NCBI GenBank assembly: GCA_032158295.1
Contig: CM063243.1
Location: 3,914,948-3,978,947 of the forward strand
Direction: 5' to 3'
DNA length: 64,000 nt
Source of the DNA: Pycnopodia helianthoides
Lineage: Eukaryota > Echinodermata > Asteroidea > Forcipulatida > Asteriidae
The translations under genes were made by a program, and so were the position numbers. Of the stretch, positions 55,641 to 64,000 are shown in pieces. The notes under the pieces are model-generated. The model made no database searches. It was not told the DNA's origin and saw only the letters and a list, made by a program, of their open reading frames with translations. How positions within the stretch are numbered: the stretch's first letter is position 1; each line of letters opens with the position of its first letter.

Positions 55641-56470
55641 ACTTTTCTAGAAAAGAATTGAGAGGATATAAATATGTTTTACTGTGGCCTTTTTTGTTGA
55701 GTTCCCCGTCTACTCATATACTACAGGATGACATGTACGGGCGTACTGAATGGGACCAGTCTATTTTATATGCGTTGGGTTGGAATTTTTTACAAGAATT
55801 TTGGTGCTGAGGTAGGTTCAAAAGACAAGGTTTAACACGTTGACTGCCGCCTACGAGTATATTCGTAGTAACAGGTGTAACGGATTCTGCCACTACGAGT
55901 ATACTCGTAGGAATGAAAGGGCTTTGTATTGTTAATTGAATACACTGGCATCACTGAGCACGCAACAAATACGCTTCTGGCAGTGGTGAGGACATACATC
56001 CTTAGAATGTGTATGTTCAATTTTGTGTGTATAGTAGCTATTTGGTATGCACGCATGCGCACTGCACTTGGCAAATGGGAACGCCCTACGAATCTGTGAC
56101 CGGCAGTCAACGAGTTTAAGAGGATATAGAGATGTTTTACTGCGACCTTTTTTTGTTGAGTTCCCCGTCTACTCATATACTACAGGATGACATGTACGGG
56201 CGTACTGAATGGGACCAGTCTATTTTATATGCGTTGGGTTGGATTTTTCACAAGAATTTTTGTCTGGGGCAGGTTTAAAAGACAACGTTTGAGAGGATAT
56301 AGAGATGTTTTACTGCGACCTTTTTTGTTGAGTTCCTCGTCTACTCATATGGTACAGGATGACATGTACGGGCGTACTGAATGGGACCAGTCTATTTTAA
56401 ATGCGTTGGGTTGGAATTTTTTACAAGACTTTTGGTGTTGGGGTAGGTTCAAAAGACAAGGTTCTAGCCA
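55640..56470 (+). repeat. Triplicated 173-bp unit with splice-bounded 85-nt exon-like core
   Basis: Three copies (55,655-55,831; 56,120-56,290; 56,291-56,470). In each, CTCATATACTACAG or a near match precedes GATGACATGTACGGGCGTAC. Copy 1 ends GCTGAGGTAGGT and copy 3 TTGGGGTAGGT, both good donors. The core encodes DDMYGRTEWDQSILYALGWN and then LQEFWC without stops in copies 1 and 3. No family recognised. Copies 1 and 2 are separated by MITE J. Confidence 0.55.
55832..56119. mobile_element. MITE family J, copy 2
   Basis: TTAACACGTTGACTGCCG to CGGCAGTCAACGAGTTTAA, containing CTACGAGTATACTCGTAG. It interrupts the 173-bp tandem unit, so it arrived after the triplication or at least after the first duplication. 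Confidence 0.75.
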
Positions 56471-58685
56471 AAGTGGGTTTTGTTGATAAACAAAATTAAT
56501 TTTTCGAACTTTGCTCAAATAACTTAAGGCTTATCTTGTATTTTAGTTATGCCTAATGTCTTGAATAGCTTTAACAATACATATTTGTTTGAACACAAAG
56601 TAAAAGAACAATTAGATTTCTTGCTACATTGACAGAATCATTTTATTTGACAACTCCAAATAAATACATCATAAACAACATTAATTTTAACATTATCAAA
56701 GCAATTATTTTACTCTACATTTGCAAATGAACTAGCCTGAAAAGGAGAAAAACTTTGAATCTTTTAAAAAGTGACATTTTGACATCTGGACACAGTTTTT
56801 TGGAAGACTAATATCAAATTGTTTTCACAAATAAGTGAATAACACCATTCAGCTGTGAAAACTTAATCATCAGTTCGGCATGTCTTTAAGTTAATCCCAA
56901 ATCACAGTAAAATTTTTGTTAAAGATTTTGTGCATGTTTTGCTTATTTTCATTTTGTGAAAAAACATGCTCGTCCACATTGTAATATGTTAATTAGAGAG
57001 AAATATTTTTCATGAGTTTTGAATCTGGTTGTTAGTGTTTTAACAATTATGCTTTGTTTTAGGTAACATAAACAAAATAATTTGGGTTTTTTGTTGAAAA
57101 GTCAATTCATTTGACCCAACCTGTAAAATTGTCAACTATATAGGTATTCATGGCAAAAATTATAACATTGATGTCTGGCTTTTTCAAATATTCTATGCAT
57201 TCTTGATTTGACTTTGATTCACAAACATGAGACCTGCTATCTTGCAAAACCCTGAACTTATCAGCATTTACCATAAATGTGTAACAGCCATGAAATGTCA
57301 AAAACTGACCCCAGGGACCAACTCAATGTCACCATTTAGAGCATTTGTGCCAGTTTTGATGAAAAGTTATTTTTTAAAGAATATTGTTGTTTTTCAAGCT
57401 AATTACCATAATCTCACCTACTTCTTTAAATTGGGTCAAAGTTTAGGGTTTTGCCAGAGCTACAGAGACCTATCTCGTAAAGGAAATCTTTTTTACAATT
57501 GTGACCTTTTGAATCAAAAATTATATTTAAATACTTTTATGATCTATTTCCATCATTATGTAATACCTCTGAATTTAAGAACATTCAACGCAAAGAAATA
57601 TAAACACTTGATGTTATATTTTTTATATTAATTTTAAATTAAGTTTGGGAGTAAATCAAGTGCAGTTTGCAAGCAGTCTTATTTGAGATATCTTTTATCA
57701 TCCTGGTAAGGATAGCCTAAAGCCACCATGTAGGTCCCAGAATCCCACTATCTTTATGAGACCTTAAAGGGCCATTGCAACTCCCTTTTTGAAAGGGTTC
57801 GGTCCACCACCCTGAGAACCAGGGCAGTTCCCTACCCCATGGCTGAGATTAGGAACTACTACCGTGCGTCAAACACGATTCCTGAATGAGAAGAACGCCT
57901 TTGAGACATATGATGTTTCCGTTAGGCACTGCTCCCCCAAACTCTGAAGCCTTCTAGATGGCAGTGAAAGTTATTTGCTACACACTTGGTTGAAGGACAT
58001 CAGCTTTCCTATGCTGTGAAAGGTTAAAGGAAACAATTGTATAAAGATAACACATTACGACACATGAAAACAAATGTCAACTAAACAGGCCCTCCCCCTG
58101 GTGATATCAACATGCTGATGAAATCTTATGAGCCATCTATGTTGACTTGATTTTTAGAACATTTCATTTTTGTATTGAAATTTGACATCTGCTTAATTTG
58201 CATCAGGTCTGATTTGCCTGGATGGTAATATCTAAACAGAACTTGATGATTGTTTTTAGTTGAGAAAGAAATCAGAAGTTTAGAAAACAATCTGGTTCTT
58301 TCGCTCATCATCATATGATGCAGAAACATTATGTACCTAGGTTTAACAAGAGGTCTTGCTGAGGAATAATGTTGGTTTGTACTTGAAATCTTGTTGATTT
58401 TTTGTGAATTGTATACTTTGCCATTTTTAATGAAGGCATTGTTAAACAATAATGCTATGCTTCATTTTGAAGGTGTACATACAGTGCCTGTTCAGCTCAA
58501 ACAACTTTATATTGAAAACAGCAAAATTGATAGCAAATGCAGAAGAACTTTATAGCTTTTTATCTTGTTAAATTTTTGATTATTTAAAAGAATCATGCAC
58601 TCCCATCTTCTACTCTACAAACACATCTGCACAACACATCATAGGTGGATGCTTCCAAGCATGTTTAAAGAATATGCTTTAATAT
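56471..58685. other. No gene recognised
   Basis: AT-rich. Frames of 134 codons (plus, 57,227-57,631) and 64 codons (minus, 57,107-57,301) have no recognisable domain. 57,690-58,050 is GC-richer and could be an old repeat, but I cannot name it. Confidence 0.3.
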
Positions 58686-58689
58686 TTAT

Positions 58690-59027
58690 AAAAGGGGTTT
58701 GTTAGTAAGTAAAAACGTGTTTTTATTTTTCAAATGTGTAATCAATCTGTAGGGATGACCACGCGTCTGGGTTAGGCTGGTGCCCGCATGAAGTCCCCAA
58801 AATGTAGTGGTATGTGGCGTAGGGGTGCTGTCTGTACTGTGCTGCAAAAACAGCCCACTTTTTGGTGTTAGTGTAAAAACAAGTAATGTAACCCACAGGG
58901 ATTTTACATACCTCTGTTGTAACCCCCAAACATCTAAACTGGTGATGGGTAGACATTGGGCTGGCGATAGGCACTTGCAGATCTCAAACACATACATATT
59001 TGATGGGTAATTATTGGATAATAGCAC
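58690..59027 (-). other. Two-exon gene-like unit, minus strand copy a
   Basis: On the minus strand: ATCTGCAAG then an exon-like stretch with CCAGCCCAATGTCTACCCAT and CCAGTTTAGATGTTTGG, ending CAACAGAGGTATGT (good donor, about 58,912). Roughly 70 nt later GGGCTGTTTTTGCAG precedes CACAGTACAGACAGC (about 58,840). The whole stretch is open for 113 codons unspliced. The first exon matches the ACATCTAC..GTAGATGT module; the second acceptor is the box seen at 22.56 and 48.95 kb. Confidence 0.45.
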
Positions 59028-59622
59028 ATCTTCCTAGTAAGGGAAGGACCAGAGAGTTGTAAAATATTTTAAAGCTAGAAATTAAGTGTTAGTATGCCAA
59101 AATGAAACTCTGACTTGAAAAAGGAAAGACAACAAAGATTCTCGTAGTCACCAGGATCTGTTGTCCTCTTGTAAGAGTATGAGATTGCAACCATTGTTAA
59201 TCGCAGAACCTCCCCTGCCATAAGCTATGGTTGATAAACTGCCACAGTATGCTGGAATCTTGGAATGCTTGAACTTAACTCCCACTGAGCCGAATACAAT
59301 GATAAAAATGAAGGCACTCTGTCCATTTTTGTATGCCACATTTTTACAACAAAAAAAGAAAGGTGTGGAATCAGGGATTACACAATAGCCCCAAGAATAA
59401 GAGATACTATGAGCATGATTTCCAGTACCTTCTGCCCCTCTTAGTATAGGTAAAATGAAGCATAGTATGGTAGGTGCATTGCCTGTGCATGCTACAGGAC
59501 AAGTTTTTCTTAAGTTAAAACCCCAGAGCAAAAAACATACATTCTGCATGATTATTCAAAGAGCTCCATTCGGGACGGGGGGGGGGGGGGCAAATATTTT
59601 AATTCACTTACAAGGAGTTAAC

Positions 59623-59702
59623 CTTTTAGTAGAGAGTGCATTCATAGATCAGCTCCTTTATCATAGGCCAGTCTTGGACATCTTTGGAGATGTTAAGCCT
59701 TT
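59623..59702 (-). other. Exon-like module M1, minus strand
   Basis: On the minus strand TTTGTTTTGCAG precedes AAAGGCTTAACATCTCCAAA, and CTAAAAGGTTAAC closes it. It lacks the hairpin arm segment (a deletion between CTCCAAAG and ATGTCC). TATGATAAAGGAGCTG and GCACTCTC match the plus-strand modules. Confidence 0.55.
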
Positions 59703-60205
59703 CTGCAAAACAAACAAATCACACAATTTGCAACATTAAGTGATTAAAAATATTGTGCATCATTGAAACAACACTAAAAACAGCAACAAGCTATTTGGAG
59801 GGACTCATCAAATCAGGAGTCTTTTGATTGTTAACATCAAAATATAAAATGACGGAAAAAGTTATCTTGAGGATTCTGGTGCTAGTGTGCACTTTGTCAT
59901 CAGTGAGCCTTTAGAATGACACTTATTTGGCAAAAGTCATGTACAGTTTTAATTACAAGAACGACATATTTGTGTTTAACATGAAGATTTTTCAGGGCCT
60001 TTCCAAAAATCTGACACAACTCGGCCTGTCAACTCTGAAATGATTGCCAAACAACGTAAAAAACTTCTCAGTTTCAATGAATACAAGAAAATGTCTTGTT
60101 TTAACTTCTGTAAAAACCAGAGGACATGTATTCTGCACGTTGAATAGAAAGCTCTATTGTTAGGGACAGGGTGTCAATATGTCAATTCACTTTTTGGGAA
60201 CTCAC

Positions 60206-60264
60206 CTTCTACTGGACAGTGCAGCTCCTTGACAGGTAGATGTCTTCGGAGATGGTAAGCTTTT
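60206..60264 (-). other. Exon-like module M2, minus strand
   Basis: On the minus strand TGTTTCAG precedes AAAAGCTTACCATCTCCGAA. GACATCTACCTGTCAAGGAG has an internal deletion, and the end GTAGAAGGTGAG is a good donor. The introns on either side (59.75-60.2 and 60.27-60.6 kb) are inverted copies of the 34-40 kb introns, for example GTTGACAGGC..ATCATTTCAGAG. Confidence 0.55.
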
Positions 60265-60679
60265 CTGAAACAAAAACAAATCACACAATTTTAGAACATT
60301 ACCCATCATTAAAACAGTTTGGTTCAGATAAAATACCTTCACCAGAGTTTTTGTTTCTATACTAAAAAAATTAAATAAGAATAAGCAACAGGGATTTAAG
60401 GGACGTCAAATGCCTGGATAGTTCTCTTGAGGATTGCTTCTAGCATGAACTTTATTATCAGTGCTTTCTTAGAAAAGAACTTATCTAGCAAACGGCATGC
60501 AACAATTACAAGAAGCATCTCTACAGAAACCTAATAGAAATATACAGCCAAGCCTGCATTTCTAAATGATTCCCAAACTGCACAACAAACATCTTTAAAT
60601 GAATTGTAAGGATACAAGAACATTTTCAAGATGAAAGAAACTAGGGTGGTATGTCACCGGTAGCCATGCACACTTTTCC

Positions 60680-60733
60680 CTTTATGGCAGACCCAGAGGC
60701 CAGTGACCCAGAAGGTGGAGATGGTAAGCATTT
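60680..60733 (-). other. Exon-like module M3, minus strand (fragment)
   Basis: TGTTGCAGAAATGCTTACCA and TCTCCACC match the module start; the rest has diverged. Confidence 0.35.
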
Positions 60734-60854
60734 CTGCAACAAACAGTTTGCATTATTTAGTGTTTGGAAACAAAACCAAGAACACACAAGAAACACCCTG
60801 CACAATTAATAAGAAAGCTCCATTTGGTAAACTAAATATAAAGTAACAAAAGTT

Positions 60855-61325
60855 GTCGCCATTCAACTGGGCAACCATTACCATTCATCTGGGCAACCGT
60901 CGCCATTCATCTGGGCAACCATTGCCATTCATCTAGGCAACCCTTGCCAATTTATCTGGGCAACCATTGCCATTGATCTGGGCAATTGTTGTCAATTCAT
61001 CTGGGCAACCATGCCATTCATCTGGGCAACCATTGCCATTCATCTGGGAAACCATCGTCATTCATCAAGGAAACCATTGCTGGGCACTGTTGCCAATAAT
61101 CTAGGCAATCATTGCTATTTATCTGGGCGAACATTGCCATTTATCTGGGCAACTTAGGCCATTCATCTGGGCAACCATTGCCCTTTATCTGGTCACTGTA
61201 TTACCACTCATCTGGGCAACCATTGCCATTTATCTGGGCAACTTATGCCATTCATCTGTGCAACCATTGCCATTTATCTGGGCACTGTTGCCAATCATCT
61301 GGGCAACCATTGCCATTCATCTGGG
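60855..61325. repeat. 22-bp repeat block 1
   Basis: About 21 units of CTGGGCAACCATTGCCATTC-AT with ATT/ATC, TTTA/TTCA and gap variants. Frames reading GQPLPFIWATIAIHLGN are repeat artefacts. Confidence 0.9.
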
Positions 61326-61687
61326 CTTGAATGGGGTTCCATTATGTTGAGGTCTTGTGGCACAAAAGTATGATATGTGCAGTGCTGCAAACATCCCACT
61401 GTACCGAAGACAATAGAAAAAAGGATAACTTACTCACTCTTTCTATCTTGATTGTACATCTACGTTTAGTGGTGGGTAGACATTGGGCTGATGGTGTGCC
61501 TCTATATGCCTCAGACATCTGCTGACATGTAGTTGATGGATATAAACATCACTGGGGGGTTGCCGTGCTTTTCTGTCTGCAGAGTAAGATATTTAGTTGA
61601 TATTTAGAGGAACATTTTACAGGACAAGGTGTATATGGAAATCATGCTAATGGAGGTAATTTTTTACTTTTTTAAGTGTTCTTTTAT
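61326..61687 (-). other. Spacer b with two-exon gene-like unit, minus strand
   Basis: On the minus strand CATGTCAGCAG precedes ATGTCTGAGGCATATAGAGG, GCCCAATGTCTACCCACC and AAACGTAGATGTACAATC, ending AAAGAGTGAGTAAG. About 50 nt later TGGGATGTTTGCAG precedes CACTGCACATATC. The unspliced frame opens MSEAYRGTPSAQCLPTTKRR. Homologous to copy a at 58.7-59.0 kb and to the next two spacers. Confidence 0.45.
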
Positions 61688-62842
61688 CTGCCCAGTCATT
61701 GCCATTCATCTGGACAACCATTGCCATTCATCTAGGCAACCGTTGCCAATTTATCTGGGCAACCATCGCCATTCATCTGGGCAACTTTTGCCATTCATTT
61801 GGGCAACCATTGCCATTTATCTGGGCAACCATCGCCATTTATCTGGGCAACTATTGCCATTCATCTAGACAACCGTTGCCAATTTATCTGGGCAACCATC
61901 GCAATTCATCTGGGCAACCATCGCCATTCATCTGGGCAACCATTGCCTTTCGTCTGGGCAACCATAGCCATTTATCTGGGCAACCATTGCCATTCATCTA
62001 GGCAACCGTTGCCAATTTATCTGGGCAACCATCCCATTCATCTGGGCAACCTTTTGCCATTCATCTGGGCAGCATTGCCATTTCATCTGGGCAACTGTAT
62101 GCCATTCATTGGGCAACCATTGCCATTTATCTGGGCAACCATCGCCATTTATCGGGCAACATTGCCATTCATCTAGGCAACCGTGGCAAATTTATCTGGG
62201 CAACCATCGCAATTCATCTGGGCAACATTGCCATTCATCTGGGCAACCATCGCCATTCATCTGGGCAACGGTTCATTTGTTAGGCATCTTTGGCCAAGTA
62301 TTATCTGGTGCAACTTCACGTTCATCTGGGCAACATGTGATATCTACTCATTTTTCTGGACATCTCTTTATTGGGCAATCTGATTTGCCATATGCTGGCA
62401 ATTGCTGAATTTATTGTGGCATCATCGCCATTCATGGGAACTTGCCATTTCATCTGGCAAATCGCATTTAATCTGAGGCAACCATCGCCATTCATCTAGG
62501 CAACTGTTGCAATATTATTTGGGAATTTTAACTTCATTTAGGGCACATTGCTTTCATCTGGGCAACCATTGCCATTCATCTGGCAACCATCGCCATTCAT
62601 CTGGGCAACCATTTGCCATTCATCTGGCAACTGTTGCAATTTATCTAGCAACCATCACCATTCATCTGGGCAACCATTGCCATTTATCTGGCAACTTATG
62701 CCATTCATCTGGGCAACCATTGCCATTTATCTGGGCAACTATGCCATTCATCTGGGGCAACCTTTGCCATTTATCTGGGCAACTTTGCCATTCATCTGGG
62801 CAACCATTGCCACTTATCTGGGCAACATTGCCATCATTGGCT
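61688..62842. repeat. 22-bp repeat block 2
   Basis: About 50 units of the CTGGGCAACCATTGCCATTC-AT repeat. From about 62,020 many units lack one or more bases, more than in block 1. Confidence 0.9.
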
Positions 62843-63164
62843 TGAATGGGTTCATAGTAGTCTGTGCACAAAGTTATATGCAGTGCTGCAAAATATCCAT
62901 TTTGACAATATAAATAGGAAACTTACCACTTTATCTTGTTGAAACATCTCTGTTAAGTGATGGGAACATTTGGCTGAGGTGTCATCTATATGCTCAACAT
63001 TGCTGACATGTAGTGAGGGATTCAACATTTACTGGGGCATTTGCCGTGCTTTTCTGTCTGCAAGCAGTAGATTTTAGTGATATTTAGGGAACCATTTTAG
63101 GAAAAGCTGTAGATGGAAATCATGCTAATGGAGGTAATTTTTACTTTCTAGTGTTCATTTTTTC
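62843..63164 (-). other. Spacer c, indel-rich copy of the gene-like unit
   Basis: Same order as spacer b (CAGTGCTGCAAAATATCC, GATGGGAACATTTGGCTGAG, TGACATGTAGTGAGGG on the plus strand) but with many single-base losses. A donor-like AAAGTGGTAAGT remains on the minus strand. Confidence 0.4.
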
Positions 63165-63642
63165 TGGCATCATTGCCATTCATCTGGACAACCATTGCCA
63201 TTCATCTAGGGCAACCGTTGCCAATTTATCGGGCAACCATCGCATTTCATCTGGGCAACCATTGCCATTCATCTGGACAACCATTGCCTTTCGTCTGGCA
63301 ACCATTGCCATTTATCTGGGCAACCATTCACCATTTTTCTGGGCAACTTATGCCATTCATCTGGGCAACCATCGCCATTTCATCTGGGCAACCATTGCCA
63401 TTCATCTGGGCAACCATTCGCATCAGCTGGCAACTTTTGCCATTTATCTGGGCAACTTATGCCATTCATCTGGGCAACCATCGCCATTCATCTGGGCAAC
63501 CATTGCCATTCATCTGGGCAACCATGACTCAGCTGGCAATTTTGTCATCACTGGGCAACTTTGCCATTCATCTGGGCAACCATTGCCATTTATCTGGGCA
63601 ACTTATGCGTTTATCTGGGCAACCATTGCCACTTATCTGGGC
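63165..63642. repeat. 22-bp repeat block 3
   Basis: About 22 units, with scattered deletions in the first part and cleaner units towards 63,640. Confidence 0.9.
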
Positions 63643-64000
63643 TTGAATGGGGTTCCAATATGTTGAGTCTTTGGCACAAAAGTATGATATGTGCAGTGCT
63701 GCAAAAACATCCCACTGTACCGAAGACAATAGAAAAAAGGATAAATTTAACTCACTCTTTCTATCTTGATTGTACATCTACGTTTAGTGATGGGTAGACA
63801 TTGGGCTGATGGTGTGCATCTATATGCCTGCAGACATTTGCAGGTATGTAGTTGATGGGTATAAACATCACTGGGGGTTGCTATGCCTTCTGTCTGCAGA
63901 GTAAGATATTAAGTTGACCTTAAATGAGGCTACAGGAAAATTTAGAGGACAAGTTGTAGATGGATTGGTGGAGGTTATTTTTTACTTTCTTAAGTGTTCT
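63643..64000 (-). other. Spacer d with gene-like unit, runs off the window
   Basis: Nearly identical to spacer b. On the minus strand TGTCTGCAG precedes GCATATAGATGCACACCATC, then GCCCAATGTCTACCCATC, AAACGTAGATGTACAATC and donor GAAAGAGTGAGTT, followed by GGGATGTTTTTGCAG|CACTGC. The array evidently continues past the window end. Confidence 0.45.

Noticed and set aside
57107..57631. Frames of 134 (plus) and 64 (minus) codons
   Set aside because: Considered as possible transposase remnants, but I could not identify any conserved motif.
59148..59549. 133-codon minus-strand frame next to module M1
   Set aside because: No domain, no splice context. It covers sequence between modules a and M1 without any sign of conservation that I could see.
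61112..63666. Tryptophan-containing repeat proteins (PFIWATIAIHLGN)
   Set aside because: Frames of the 22-bp repeat. 22 is not a multiple of three, so the unit is read in all frames in turn; no independent coding evidence.

Overview
This looks like nuclear DNA of a marine invertebrate, most likely an echinoderm. Introns with GT-AG ends, tRNA-derived SINEs, decayed Gypsy and RTE-type retroelements and dense MITEs exclude a bacterial or viral source. Several MITE ends (such as TTAAAGACACTGGACACC and GGGCCCAATTTCATAGAGCTG) are ones I associate, from memory and unchecked, with echinoderm and especially sea-star sequence. I recognise no host protein-coding gene of known family. Most long open frames lie in tandem repeats whose period is a multiple of three.

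Layout. 0-24 kb is AT-rich sequence full of short inverted-repeat elements. At least four families (A-D) start TTAAAGG/TTAAAGA and end CCTTTAA. The stretch also holds tRNA-derived SINEs, an RTE-type reverse-transcriptase fragment, three CRE/YY1 promoter-like patches, a 21-bp minisatellite whose unit is an estrogen-response-element palindrome (7.1 kb), a 42-bp minisatellite (8.4-9.3 kb) and a 479-bp fold-back element with a 9-bp target duplication inside a SINE (20.7 kb). 24-33 kb is at least one, probably two, broken Gypsy elements. They are interrupted by an 83-bp gag minisatellite, a 436-bp inverted-repeat element and a 3.75-kb element with 17-bp terminal inverted repeats and two GC-rich satellites (106 bp and 60 bp).

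34-40 kb is the most gene-like region. It has ten copies of a roughly 91-bp module, most flanked by a pyrimidine tract plus AG and by GT, embedded in introns that are also homologous to one another. Related modules lie on the opposite strand at 58.7-64 kb, so the window is a rough mirror image around a 7.9-kb array of 80-bp repeats (40.3-48.2 kb). Short splice-bounded open frames follow that array at 48.3-48.8 kb.

49-56 kb holds an AT-rich 3.2-kb inverted-repeat-bounded block, duplicated hAT-like MITEs, DR1 nuclear-receptor-type half-site repeats, two convergent tRNA-like Pol III units and a triplicated splice-bounded 85-bp exon-like unit. 60.8-64 kb is a 22-bp repeat broken by exon-bearing spacers. 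Two stretches (about 45.2-46.1 kb and 62.0-63.1 kb) show many single-base losses compared with sister copies and may be poorly polished assembly.

The best candidate for something undescribed is the mirrored array of splice-bounded modules. Its asymmetric 91-nt length, its mostly in-frame indels and its shared open frame fit a degenerate mutually exclusive exon cluster, but an amplified exonised repeat is equally possible from sequence alone.
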